Shown: positions 16,992 through 25,192 of the stretch, one piece after another
Layout of the letters: each line of letters starts with the position of its first letter
Position numbering within the stretch: the first letter of the stretch is position 1
DNA from: Draconibacterium mangrovi
GTDB lineage: Bacteria > Bacteroidota > Bacteroidia > Bacteroidales > Prolixibacteraceae
Assembly (NCBI RefSeq): GCF_010586825.1
Contig: NZ_JAAAGB010000001.1
Location: 806,001-870,000 of the forward strand
Reading direction: 5' to 3'
DNA length: 64,000 nt
Notes under the pieces: model-generated
Seen by the model: the letters and a program-made list of their open reading frames with translations, nothing else
What the model was told of the DNA's origin: nothing
Database searches by the model: none
Program-made: the position numbers and the translations under genes

Positions 16992-17723
16992 GTGGTTAGA
17001 AAAATAGTACAACGAGTAAAACTCTTTTCGTCTGATCGAAAAGAGTTTTATTTGTTTTTAAAAAATCTTTTAGGATTTTACCCTCAGAATTTACGTTTAT
17101 ACGATCTTGCTTTTATTCATAAGTCGGCATCGATGGTCGATTCGCAGGGCAATTTTGTAAATAACGAACGTTTGGAGTACCTCGGCGATGCCATTCTGGG
17201 TGCTGTTATTGCCGATTTTCTGTACAACCGTTTCCCGCAGGAAGATGAAGGTTTTTTAACCAAAACCCGGTCGAAACTGGTAAACCGTGCCATCCTCACG
17301 CAGTTAACGCACGAAATGGGATTGCATGTTTTTATCGATTCGAACACCACAAAAAACATCGACAAAAGCCATATTTACGGTGATGCGCTTGAAGCATTGA
17401 TCGGGGCTATTTATCTCGATAAAGACTACAAAGCGGCTAAGTTTTTCGTTACAAAAAAGATCCTTCCCCAATTTGTTGATCTGAACGAAATTGAACAGGC
17501 AGACTCGAATTTTAAAAGTCAGTTGATTGAGTGGAGCCAAAAAAACAAACGAGAAATAGAGTTTGAAACCACTGAAGAAACGGACGAAAAGATTAAGCAG
17601 CCCCGATTTAAAGCGGTTGTTAAAATCGATAATAAAAAGGCTGGCGAGGGTGTTGGAACCTCTAAAAAAGAAGCACACCAAAAAGCAGCACACGAAACAT
17701 TAAAAAAGCTCGAACAGCTTTAA
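16992..17723 (+). CDS. rnc: Ribonuclease III
   Basis: Endonuclease specific for double-stranded RNA; processes rRNA precursors and regulates mRNAs. 243 residues. Catalytic domain with NNERLEYLGDAILGAVIADFL-type signature (about 54-70) and the second acidic cluster GDALEALIGAIYLD; C-terminal double-stranded RNA-binding domain from about 170 (KQPRFKAVVKID ... GTSKKEAHQKAAHETLKKL). The start is GTG at 16992: the first in-frame ATG is residue 47, far into the fold, and the N-terminal segment before LGFYPQN resembles the N-terminus of Bacteroides RNase III. A perfect terminator-like hairpin (17018-17049) is embedded in codons 10-19. Confidence 0.93.
   Translation: MVRKIVQRVKLFSSDRKEFYLFLKNLLGFYPQNLRLYDLAFIHKSASMVDSQGNFVNNERLEYLGDAILGAVIADFLYNRFPQEDEGFLTKTRSKLVNRAILTQLTHEMGLHVFIDSNTTKNIDKSHIYGDALEALIGAIYLDKDYKAAKFFVTKKILPQFVDLNEIEQADSNFKSQLIEWSQKNKREIEFETTEETDEKIKQPRFKAVVKIDNKKAGEGVGTSKKEAHQKAAHETLKKLEQL
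17018..17060 (+). promoter_or_regulatory. Hairpin inside the rnc start region (attenuator or RNase III site)
   Basis: AAAACTCTTTTCG (17018-17030) and CGAAAAGAGTTTT (17037-17049) form a perfect 13-bp stem over the 6-nt loop TCTGAT, then ATTTGTTTTT follows. By shape it is a Rho-independent terminator, but it lies in codons 10-19 of rnc. It could lower rnc transcription relative to acpP-fabF, or be a cleavage site through which RNase III limits its own mRNA, as is known for a different stem in the 5' leader of Escherichia coli rnc. Which applies is not decided by sequence. Confidence 0.6.
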
Positions 17724-17761
17724 TATTTCCAATGCTCACACAGCTTATTCGTTACGTTTAT

Positions 17762-17769
17762 TAAATTTG
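17762..17769 (+). promoter_or_regulatory. -7 box (TAAATTTG) before the LAB_N gene
   Basis: Exact TAnnTTTG match, 17 bases before the ATG at 17787, implying a leader of about 12 nt. Confidence 0.45.
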
Positions 17770-17786
17770 CCCCGCAATAACAATAC

Positions 17787-18473
17787 ATGGAAGGTATTTT
17801 AATTATAGGACTTGGTTTTTTTGCCCAGGGATTATTCTTTATCCGCACCATTGCGCAATGGTTTAAATCGGAAAAAGAAGGAGAAGTAATATCACCGGTA
17901 ATTTACTGGCAGATTAGCCTGGTAGCGTCAATAATGATGCTAACCTATGGCATTCTGCGCCACGATTTTGCCATTGTTATGGGCCAGTCGCTGGTATACG
18001 GAATTTATATCCGGAACCTGCAGCTTAAAAATGTGTGGACCAAAATGTACTGGGCTATAAAAGTTCTTGCATTGGCAATTCCTGTTGCCTATTGGGTTTG
18101 GCTGCTTACATCGGGCAGTTTTGCCAACATCCTGCACAACGAAGACGTGTCGCTTTTCTGGATGATTTGGGGAACCACCGCACAAGTGGTATTTATCTCG
18201 CGCTTTTTTTACCAGTGGATTCACTCCGAGAGTAAAAAGGAATCGTACTTTCCTCTGGGATTCTGGATCATCAGCACCTGCGGTTCGCTAATGATTTTCA
18301 CTTATTCGATTATCCGTCTCGACCCGGTACTTTTTGCAGCTCACAGTTTGGGATTGTTTACCTACATGCGAAATATTGCTTTGCATTATGGCAAAAGCAG
18401 TTTGTTCGACAGGTTGAACAAAATTCCTGTGCTCAACAAGGTTATCGGTAAGGTTTCGGAAAAGATTAAGTAG
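17787..18473 (+). CDS. Membrane protein with two LAB_N (lipid A biosynthesis N-terminal) domains
   Basis: 228 residues, about six to seven membrane helices. The pattern FFAQGLFFIRTIAQWFKSEKEGE ... ISPVIYWQISL at 10-45 and TAQVVFISRFFYQWIHSESKKESYFPLGFWIIS at about 132-162 is a duplicated unit (Q-x(2)-F-x-x-R-x-x-x-QW-x-x-SE). This is the small membrane domain named LAB_N after the N-terminus of some lipid-A-disaccharide synthases; related proteins in Bacteroidota often lie near glycosyltransferase and lipid A genes. A role in lipid or glycan transport across the inner membrane is inference. It ends next to repeat array B. Confidence 0.8.
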   Translation: MEGILIIGLGFFAQGLFFIRTIAQWFKSEKEGEVISPVIYWQISLVASIMMLTYGILRHDFAIVMGQSLVYGIYIRNLQLKNVWTKMYWAIKVLALAIPVAYWVWLLTSGSFANILHNEDVSLFWMIWGTTAQVVFISRFFYQWIHSESKKESYFPLGFWIISTCGSLMIFTYSIIRLDPVLFAAHSLGLFTYMRNIALHYGKSSLFDRLNKIPVLNKVIGKVSEKIK

Positions 18474-18507
18474 CCTCGTACTTACCTGATCGTTTTAATA
18501 GCCTTAA

Positions 18508-18815
18508 AAATGGCGGATTATGGATTATCTACCGCCAGAATAGCCCGTGCAATTCTGCGAGAAGAAAATCAACCGCCGGTTTTGGTTGTACATTTTTGTA
18601 AGACTGAAAAAAACTGTCAGAGTCGTCCGCGCAATTTTGCATGAAGAAAATCTGCCGCCAGGAAAAGCCTCGCAATTCTGCACAAAGAAAATCAACTGTC
18701 AGTTTTGGCCACCCATTTTTGCGGGAAGAAAAAAAATCATCAGAATTGTTCGTGCATTTTTGCGAGACGAAAATCTGTCGTCAGGATGAGCCGTGCAACT
18801 CTGCGACAATATCAA
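18508..18815 (+). repeat. Array B: degenerate tandem repeat, exact 41-bp period
   Basis: Seven GCAATT-like boxes begin at 18549, 18590, 18631, 18672, 18713, 18754 and 18795, each exactly 41 bp apart. A partial unit precedes them: the CCGCC(A/G)G box at 18532 is 41 bp before that at 18573. Unit plan: short inverted repeat GCA-nnnn-TGC, purine tract like GAAGAAAATC, then a CCGCCAG/CTGTCAG box and a variable end. In the unit at 18590 the arms read ACA...TGT, a paired change that keeps base pairing. Units differ widely but show no indels. Since 41 is not a multiple of 3 the array cannot be a coding repeat. It fills the 398-bp gap between the convergent LAB_N and ExbB-like genes. Confidence 0.92.
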
Positions 18816-18845
18816 AAAAAGCAGGTCTCCCGAAGGAAGCCTGCT
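18814..18845 (-). terminator. Terminator of the ExbB-like gene
   Basis: Read on the minus strand, AGCAGG...CCTGCT closes around an inner TCC-TTCG-GGA (UUCG tetraloop) and is followed by seven T. Good intrinsic terminator directly after the minus-strand gene and at the edge of array B. Confidence 0.85.
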
Positions 18846-18871
18846 CTAATACTTAAACTGAATTACCTTGT

Positions 18872-19252
18872 TTAATTGTTCCCTGTCATTTTCAGTTTAA
18901 TAAATTCTTTAAGCACATAGTAAATCGGTAAGGAAACGACCAGCACTATTAATCCCCAAATGGTACTGTAAAAGCTTACGATTGCTCCGCCCATAACAAT
19001 TTCGGGCGAAATATCGGCGGCTGCCCTTATCGCCTCCAAAGCCTGTACAATGCCAATAATTTGGGAGAGTACACCCAGTGCAGCGGCAAATAATCCGGCC
19101 ATTCGAATCAAGCTCACCAGTTTCAAATCATAATGCTTTTGTACAGCCATCTGATAAATTTTAATTCCGGCTATTACCAGCATTAACAAGCCCATTACAG
19201 TTATTACTCCCATAAACGGGCCACCTGCTTTATGAAATTCTAAAAAGTTCAT
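18872..19252 (-). CDS. Short MotA/TolQ/ExbB-family membrane protein
   Basis: 126 residues with three hydrophobic helices (about 13-33, 50-70 and 85-112). GLFAAALGVLSQIIGIVQALEAI and MGGAIVSFYSTIWGLIVLVV resemble the two pore helices of proton-channel proteins (A-x-x-LG-x-x-x-T/S-x-x-GL motif). Full ExbB/TolQ proteins are about 200-240 residues and are paired with an ExbD/TolR gene; none is near. Small single-gene versions occur in Bacteroidota with unknown role. Its own strong terminator follows; the upstream 218-bp gap to the divergent kinase gene shows nothing else clear. Confidence 0.75.
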   Translation of the reverse strand: MNFLEFHKAGGPFMGVITVMGLLMLVIAGIKIYQMAVQKHYDLKLVSLIRMAGLFAAALGVLSQIIGIVQALEAIRAAADISPEIVMGGAIVSFYSTIWGLIVLVVSLPIYYVLKEFIKLKMTGNN

Positions 19253-19470
19253 GATAGTTAATTTTAAAGTTTACACCGGCAAGCTACTGCAGATCGTTCA
19301 GTTAGTGCGAATTTAATCGTTTAACAACCAGAAATCAACGCTCAGTAACAATTTCCGGGAAGTATAACTTATCGGGCGACTTTAAAGTTATTCATCTTCA
19401 TTTCTGTGATTTTAAACGATTAAAATAGGTAAATCCAAAAATCCTCGATAATTTACGTATTAATTGTATT

Positions 19471-20556
19471 ATGACCGATAAAATCCAACATATAATAACC
19501 CGGGTAAAAAACTCGAACTTCATCCGACCTGCCTACCACGTAGCATTTTGGATAATGGTTGCCTGTTTCTACTTTTTCATGTTTAGCTGGAACAGTGCTT
19601 TTCGCGAGGCTACCATTATTTTCTCGGCCGGGCTGCTGCCGGTGGCCATTTTGCTGACCTATTTCTTTAACCACTTTTTAGTGCCGCGTTACCTCTGGAA
19701 AAAACGCTATGGCCTTTTTCTTTTGTACAGTTTTTTCACCTTGCTTGTCGGCGTTTGGCTGTCGTTACTAATCGTTTTTTACGCGCTCATTTATATTCTG
19801 AAAAGCAAAGCAATGATCGATCCGTCGGTACTTCATCCCGAGCTACAAGTGATTTCATTGAATTTTATTGTGTTTTTTGCCATCGCCGTAAAACAGATAA
19901 AACGTGCCTTTTTTATTCAACAGGAAAAGAACGAACTGGAACGGAAAAAATTGAATACCGAGCTGAGGCTGAAAGAAGCCGAACTGAAGTTGCTAAAAGC
20001 ACAGATTCATCCGCATTTTCTGTTCAACACGCTGAATAACCTTTACGGGCTTACCATTGAAAAATCGGATGAAGCACCCGGGCTGGTGCTGCGCCTTTCC
20101 GATATTCTGGATTATATTCTTTACCGCTGCAACGAACAAAAGGTTTTGCTCTTCGACGAGATCTCGAACCTGCAAAATTATATCGAAATTGAAAAACTGC
20201 GCTACACTGAAAAACTAAGCATAACAACTGATTTCCCCGATGAAACCGACAACCTGCAAATTGCACCGCTGCTTCTGCTGCCATTTATAGAGAATGCATT
20301 TAAACATGGTGTGAGCCACAATCCCGGCACAGCACAAATTACATGCAGTTTAAAAACACGGCATACTTCCATGGTATTTAAAATCGAAAATTCAAAAAAT
20401 CCGGTGAAACCACATATTGAAAATCTGTCGAAAGGAATTGGACTGAGTAATGTAAGGAAACGGCTGGAGTTACTTTACCCCCAAAAATACACGTTGGAAA
20501 TCGACGAAAAAGAAACGACTTTTTCAGTAACTTTAGCGTTAGAATTAGCTGAATAA
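19471..20556 (+). CDS. LytS/YehU-type sensor histidine kinase
   Basis: 361 residues. Four membrane helices in the first 140 residues, a coiled-coil linker (about 150-178, rich in E, K, L), then the His_kinase domain with AQIHPHFLFNTLNNL, phosphoacceptor H182 in the PHFLFN motif. N-box LLPFIENAFKHGV and G-box KGIGLSNVRKRLELL follow. No extracellular sensor domain is seen, so it may sense membrane state or a partner protein. Its stop codon overlaps the start of the LytTR regulator gene. Confidence 0.92.
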   Translation: MTDKIQHIITRVKNSNFIRPAYHVAFWIMVACFYFFMFSWNSAFREATIIFSAGLLPVAILLTYFFNHFLVPRYLWKKRYGLFLLYSFFTLLVGVWLSLLIVFYALIYILKSKAMIDPSVLHPELQVISLNFIVFFAIAVKQIKRAFFIQQEKNELERKKLNTELRLKEAELKLLKAQIHPHFLFNTLNNLYGLTIEKSDEAPGLVLRLSDILDYILYRCNEQKVLLFDEISNLQNYIEIEKLRYTEKLSITTDFPDETDNLQIAPLLLLPFIENAFKHGVSHNPGTAQITCSLKTRHTSMVFKIENSKNPVKPHIENLSKGIGLSNVRKRLELLYPQKYTLEIDEKETTFSVTLALELAE

Positions 20557-21251
20557 TGTACCGCTGTATCATCATAGACGACGAACCCATTGCCATTCGG
20601 GTAATCCGGAACCATCTGTCGGTTTTTACCGATTTCGAGGTTGTTGCCGAGTGCAGCAACGCTTTGGAAGCAATGCCCGTTCTGCAAAAGGAAAACATCG
20701 ACCTGCTGTTTTGCGATATTCAGATGCCCCAAATTACCGGAGTCGATTTTATTCGCTCCTTACTGCATCCGCCCAAGGTAATTTTTACAACTGCCTACCG
20801 CGATTATGCCATCGATGCATTTGAGTTAAACGTGGTTGATTACCTGCTAAAACCCATTTCGTTCGAACGTTTTACCAAGGCTATTAATCATTTTCTGGAA
20901 TTACAGACGGCTAATCCTACGTCAACATCTGAAAAGCAAGAAACACGCGATTTTATTTTTCTTAAAGCCGATAAAAAACATCATAAAATAAACCTTACCG
21001 ACATCCTGTATTTCGAAAGCCTTGGCGATTATGTAATTGCTTACACCAACGACCAAAAAATTGTAACCAAGGAACGCATCAGTCATCTCTCTGATTTACT
21101 TCCTGCCAAATGGTTTCTGCAAATTCATCGTGGCTATATTGTTTCTATCGATAAAATTGAATCGATTGGTGCTGGTTTTGTCGAAATTAAGGGGAAAAAA
21201 TTACCTGTTGGCCGAAATTACAAACCCGATATACAGAAGCTGTTGTCGTAA
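20556..21251 (+). CDS. LytTR-family response regulator
   Basis: 231 residues. Receiver with D8-D9, phosphoacceptor D54 (LLFCDIQMP), T-containing FTTAYRDYA and K104-region LLKPISFERF; C-terminal LytTR DNA-binding domain from about 130 (FIFLKADKKHHKINLTDILYFES, cited in part; HRGYIVSIDKIESI; LPVGRNYKPDI). The ATG overlaps the upstream kinase stop (AATGTA arrangement at 20555-20558), so the two are translationally coupled and form a pair. Confidence 0.93.
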   Translation: MYRCIIIDDEPIAIRVIRNHLSVFTDFEVVAECSNALEAMPVLQKENIDLLFCDIQMPQITGVDFIRSLLHPPKVIFTTAYRDYAIDAFELNVVDYLLKPISFERFTKAINHFLELQTANPTSTSEKQETRDFIFLKADKKHHKINLTDILYFESLGDYVIAYTNDQKIVTKERISHLSDLLPAKWFLQIHRGYIVSIDKIESIGAGFVEIKGKKLPVGRNYKPDIQKLLS

Positions 21252-21306
21252 TAAACCTTTCCGTTTTTAATCTGTTTTATCTACTTTTAAACCCATAAAA
21301 TTACGA

Positions 21307-22194
21307 ATGGAAGATAGCAGGAAATATACATTGCGTACCGGATGGTTATCCATTATCGGGAATATTTTGCTTTCGGGGTTAAAATACTGGGCAGGTATTT
21401 CAACGGGTTCTTTAGCTTTGGTTGCCGATGCCTGGCATTCGATTTCTGATGTTGTTACTTCTGCAATTGTATTAATCGGAGGGAAGATCTCGCGAAAACC
21501 TGCTGACGACGATCATCCGTTTGGGCACGGAAGAGCCGAACATATTGCAGCCATAATTATCGGCGTTGTTTTGGCCATCGTCGCATTTGATTTCATACTT
21601 AATGGCATTGAAAAGTTTGGACAACGGGAACATACTTATTACAGTACTTTTGCATGGATTGCTATTATAGTATCCGTAATTTTAAATGAGTTGATGACTC
21701 AGTATTCTTTCTGGGCAGGGAAAAAAATCAAGTCAAGCATGCTTATCGCCGACGGGTGGCACCACCGAACCGATGCACTTTCATCGGTAATTGTATTGAT
21801 TGGTATTGCGTTGGGAAGTTCATTTTGGTGGACCGATGCCGTACTAAGCATTATTGTTGCTATTCTGATTGGCTACGCCAGTTTCGAAATTTTGGCAAAA
21901 GAAATCAAATCACTTCTTGGCGAAAGTCCTTCTGATGAGTTATTGGATGAGATTCATAAAACCGTTGCCCTTAATTGCAAAATCCAGGTTAACTTGCATC
22001 ACATTCATATACACAAATACGGTCACCACACCGAAATGAGCTGCCACATCAAACTTCCCCCGGAAATGACACTCTACGAAACGCACGAGATCTGCACAAA
22101 AATAGAGAAGGCGATTAAAAAGGAATTTGGTTTTTTCACCACTATCCATCCTGAACCACTGAACGATAATCTCAAAACATTTGAACGCTTTTAA
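21307..22194 (+). CDS. Cation diffusion facilitator (CDF) metal efflux protein
   Basis: 295 residues. Six membrane helices with the metal-site motifs HSISDVVTS in TM2 (LVADAWHSISD, with D and H/D pair) and DGWHHRTDALSS in TM5, plus DDDHPFGHGRAEH in the loop. The cytoplasmic domain (about 210-290) has HHIHIHKYGHHTE, a histidine-rich metal-binding segment. It exports Zn2+, or another divalent metal, in exchange for protons. Monocistronic; a weak inverted repeat CTAACTC...GAGTTAG at 22230-22266 may end the transcript. Confidence 0.9.
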   Translation: MEDSRKYTLRTGWLSIIGNILLSGLKYWAGISTGSLALVADAWHSISDVVTSAIVLIGGKISRKPADDDHPFGHGRAEHIAAIIIGVVLAIVAFDFILNGIEKFGQREHTYYSTFAWIAIIVSVILNELMTQYSFWAGKKIKSSMLIADGWHHRTDALSSVIVLIGIALGSSFWWTDAVLSIIVAILIGYASFEILAKEIKSLLGESPSDELLDEIHKTVALNCKIQVNLHHIHIHKYGHHTEMSCHIKLPPEMTLYETHEICTKIEKAIKKEFGFFTTIHPEPLNDNLKTFERF

Positions 22195-22328
22195 AGCAGA
22201 ATTTCACTCAAAAATATATTGGGCAAAAACTAACTCTTTTAATCGTGCAAAAACGTATCGAGTTAGCTTATATATTAAATTTTTTCCATATTTTTATCAT
22301 CTATTTAAATTTTTTAAAAACTAGCTAA

Positions 22329-23870
22329 ATGAGAAAGATATCAATTTTGTCAATTTTTGTAATCCTCTTATCTATGTTTCAATCCTGCACAGAGAAAGTT
22401 GAAACCGATCTTACAAAAACGGCTTTTATACCGAAACCAACCAGCGTAACAGCTACCGACGACGGCTTCAACCTTAATAAAGTCAGCGTAATTTATGTGC
22501 AGGCAGGTAGCGAAGGAGTGCTTCGTTCGGCTGAGTTACTGGCTGAAAAAATCAATCAGCTAACCGGGGAATTAATTACCGTGAAACCAACCACTACTCC
22601 ACCATCGAGAGAAATTTATATTTCGAATGTCGACAATGGACATTTAAGCGAACAAGGTTACGAGCTGAAAATTAAAAAACGCCTGATTTCCATTCAGGGA
22701 GCCGATGCCGCCGGATGTTTCTTTGGTGTGCAAACCTTGTTGCAAACACTACCGGTTAATGCCGATAATACACAAGCTTTATATGTGCCAACAGGAACTA
22801 TTTCTGACTCGCCGGAATATAGTTACCGTGGAGCCATGCTCGATGTTTCGCGCCATTTTTTCAATGTTGAAGAAGTAAAACAATTCATCGATTTTCTGGC
22901 GATGTACAAAATGAATGTGCTTCACCTGCATTTATCCGATGACCAGGGCTGGCGAATTGAAATTAAGTCGTGGCCAAAACTTACCGAAATTGGTGGTCAA
23001 ACCGAAGTTGGTGGTGGCGAAGGTGGTTTTTACACACAAGAGCAATACAAAGAATTGGTTCAGTACGCAGCTGATCGCCAGATTATGATCGTTCCTGAAA
23101 TTGATATGCCGGGACATACCAATGCAGCACTTGCATCGTATGCCGAGTTGAATTGCGACGGCAAAGCCCGCGAGCTTTATACCGGCACCCAAGTTGGATT
23201 TAGTACGCTTTGTACCGACAAAGAAATTACTTACCAGTTTATCGACGATGTTATTCGCGAGTTGGCTGAAATAACTCCCGGCCCGTACATCCATATTGGT
23301 GGCGACGAATCGCATGTTACAGCGCACGACGACTATGTGTATTTTGTAAACAGAGTTCAGGACATCGTAAAAAAACACGGCAAAAAAATTATTGGCTGGG
23401 ACGAAATTGCCAACGCCAAATTGATTGATGATGTTACCGTACAATTCTGGGCCGATGTTGAAAACACCACAACGGGCGTTGAAAAAGGTGCACAGGTATT
23501 AATGTCGCCGGCAGCACGAGCTTACCTAGATATGCAGTACGATTCAACAACTCATCTGGGCTTGCACTGGGCGGGTTACATTGAGGTTGATCATGGTTAC
23601 GACTGGGATCCGGCAACACTTGTTGAAGGCATCACAAAAGAAAACATTCTGGGAATTGAAGCTCCACTTTGGTCGGAAACAGTTACCAATATCGATGAAG
23701 TGGAATACATGGTTTTCCCTCGTCTGCCGGGATATGCCGAAATTGGCTGGACAGCACCAGGCGAAAGAAGCTGGGACGAGTATAAAACACGTTTGGCAAA
23801 ACACGGCAAACGTTTCGAAGCGTTGGGAATTGATTACTACAAATCGGCGCTGGTTCCGTGGGAAGAATAG
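22329..23870 (+). CDS. Beta-N-acetylhexosaminidase lipoprotein (GH20)
   Basis: 513 residues. Lipoprotein signal peptide MRKISILSIFVILLSMFQSC with Cys20. N-terminal GH20b domain (about 35-150), then catalytic TIM barrel starting YRGAMLDVSRHFF. Conserved HLHLSDDQGWRIEI, EIDMPGHTNAALASY, and the catalytic Asp-Glu pair in HIGGDESH (about 321-327). Length is short of many family members because there is no C-terminal lectin domain. It removes terminal GlcNAc/GalNAc from glycans, probably at the outer membrane. A GH29 gene lies 1.3 kb downstream. Confidence 0.93.
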   Translation: MRKISILSIFVILLSMFQSCTEKVETDLTKTAFIPKPTSVTATDDGFNLNKVSVIYVQAGSEGVLRSAELLAEKINQLTGELITVKPTTTPPSREIYISNVDNGHLSEQGYELKIKKRLISIQGADAAGCFFGVQTLLQTLPVNADNTQALYVPTGTISDSPEYSYRGAMLDVSRHFFNVEEVKQFIDFLAMYKMNVLHLHLSDDQGWRIEIKSWPKLTEIGGQTEVGGGEGGFYTQEQYKELVQYAADRQIMIVPEIDMPGHTNAALASYAELNCDGKARELYTGTQVGFSTLCTDKEITYQFIDDVIRELAEITPGPYIHIGGDESHVTAHDDYVYFVNRVQDIVKKHGKKIIGWDEIANAKLIDDVTVQFWADVENTTTGVEKGAQVLMSPAARAYLDMQYDSTTHLGLHWAGYIEVDHGYDWDPATLVEGITKENILGIEAPLWSETVTNIDEVEYMVFPRLPGYAEIGWTAPGERSWDEYKTRLAKHGKRFEALGIDYYKSALVPWEE

Positions 23871-23889
23871 AAGAATTGGATTAAAATAT

Positions 23890-23926
23890 TGAAGCGGGTT
23901 GCAGAAATGCAGCCCGCTTTTTTTTA
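23890..23926. terminator. Bidirectional terminator
   Basis: AAGCGGGTTGCA (23892-23903) pairs with TGCAGCCCGCTT (23908-23919) with one G-U pair and a GAAA-type loop, followed by eight T. Serves the GH20 gene (plus) and the propeller lipoprotein (minus). Confidence 0.85.
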
Positions 23927-24964
23927 TCACTTAAATTCCACTTTTGAAATGCGACCACCACTTCCGGCGGCAAAACCGGCAAGTTTTCCGGGAATTGCTC
24001 TAAAAGTATAATAACCGTCATCGGAAAGAAAGTTCCAGTTTATTCCACCATCAGTTGAAATATCGCAACCGGTTTTTCCGATAGCGAATACAAACGAATC
24101 GTTACCAGCTTCTACCTCCTGCACACACGAGCGGTATTCTTTTGGCATTGCTACCGCAGGTTGCCAGGTTATTCCGCCATCAAAAGTATACGATGCAATA
24201 TTGGTATTCAATTCCGGTTGGTCATAAATTCCACCAACGATAATCCCCTCTTTATCATTAGTAAAAGCAACAGAAAATATTCCTGATGATGCCAGTCCGC
24301 GAACCATTGGCGTTTTAGTAACTTTCCACGATTTTCCAAAGTCATCCGAATAAAACACGCGGGCAGCTTTACCTCCACTGGCAATCCAGGCCTTTCCTGT
24401 TGGCAAATATTCAATACAGGTATTTGATGCCGCAAAGTTGGCTTCTCCCGCAACCACTTCCGGAAGATCTGTAACCTGTTCCCAGGTGTTTCCCGCATCT
24501 TCTGTTCGCAACACAAAAAACTTTCCGTCAACCGGATCGCTAACCACCAAACCATTTTGTGCATCGGCAAATTTTACCGAGTTAAAAAACAAACCACTTG
24601 TAGTGTCACTAAAAACCACATTCCAGGTAGCTCCGCCATCAATGGTTTTGTAGCCAAAATCAGGGCCGGCAACACCAAAAACGGTGGCCGTATTTTCGTC
24701 CCATGAATGAATGCTCCGGAAATCGTTTTGTTCAGCTCCCGGTACCGATACATCTTCCCAGCTGTTTCCGCTATCTGTCGACACCAACACAGTTCCTCCC
24801 GAACCACTTGCCCAAACAGTGTTTTCATCAACAACATGCAAGCCACGAAAACTGGCTTCAGTATTCGTATTAAGTTCTGAAAAAACAACAGCGGCTGGTT
24901 TTTTAGGAGTTAGCGTACAAGAAAATAAAAGCAAAATAAAAGCGGAAGTCAGAAGAAATTTCAT
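23927..24964 (-). CDS. Lipoprotein beta-propeller of YCF48/BNR-repeat type
   Basis: 345 residues. Lipoprotein signal peptide MKFLLTSAFILLLFSC with Cys16. The remainder is made of about 45-residue repeats, each with the BNR/Asp-box pattern S-x-D-x-G-x-x-W: STDSGNSW, TIDGGATW, TEDAGNTW, SDDFGKSW, TFDGGITW, STDGGINW. Six or seven blades form a propeller as in YCF48-like photosystem-assembly factors and sialidases. No catalytic residues of sialidases are seen. It may bind glycans or act in surface protein assembly; this is inference. Its promoter region faces the GH29 gene. Confidence 0.8.
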   Translation of the reverse strand: MKFLLTSAFILLLFSCTLTPKKPAAVVFSELNTNTEASFRGLHVVDENTVWASGSGGTVLVSTDSGNSWEDVSVPGAEQNDFRSIHSWDENTATVFGVAGPDFGYKTIDGGATWNVVFSDTTSGLFFNSVKFADAQNGLVVSDPVDGKFFVLRTEDAGNTWEQVTDLPEVVAGEANFAASNTCIEYLPTGKAWIASGGKAARVFYSDDFGKSWKVTKTPMVRGLASSGIFSVAFTNDKEGIIVGGIYDQPELNTNIASYTFDGGITWQPAVAMPKEYRSCVQEVEAGNDSFVFAIGKTGCDISTDGGINWNFLSDDGYYTFRAIPGKLAGFAAGSGGRISKVEFK

Positions 24965-25192
24965 GTATGTATATTTTTTTATAAAACTAAAATAAAAATA
25001 ATTGTAAGTTTATGGGATCAGAAAGTATTCTGAATAATACCGATAAGAAATTAAGCTGATGCTTTGAGCCAGACTGCTCCATAGTACGATTGCTTTTCTA
25101 TCGGCATTAACCATTGTAATTTCACAGTTTCGCTTATTGCTCACTCTGAAAAACAATTGGTATAACTTAAATCATAATCTAAAACCAACAAA

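Noticed and set aside
16992-17049. The rnc hairpin as a simple fabF terminator with rnc starting later
   Set aside because: The next ATG is at residue 47, after conserved sequence; the N-terminal residues coded by the hairpin align with Bacteroides RNase III.
18508-18815. CRISPR array
   Set aside because: Units are degenerate throughout, there are no identical repeats with unique spacers, period is 41 bp, and no cas genes are near. The same holds for the other four arrays.
22201-22328. Riboswitch before the GH20 gene
   Set aside because: The region is AT-rich with only a 7-bp inverted repeat; no conserved riboswitch core is visible.
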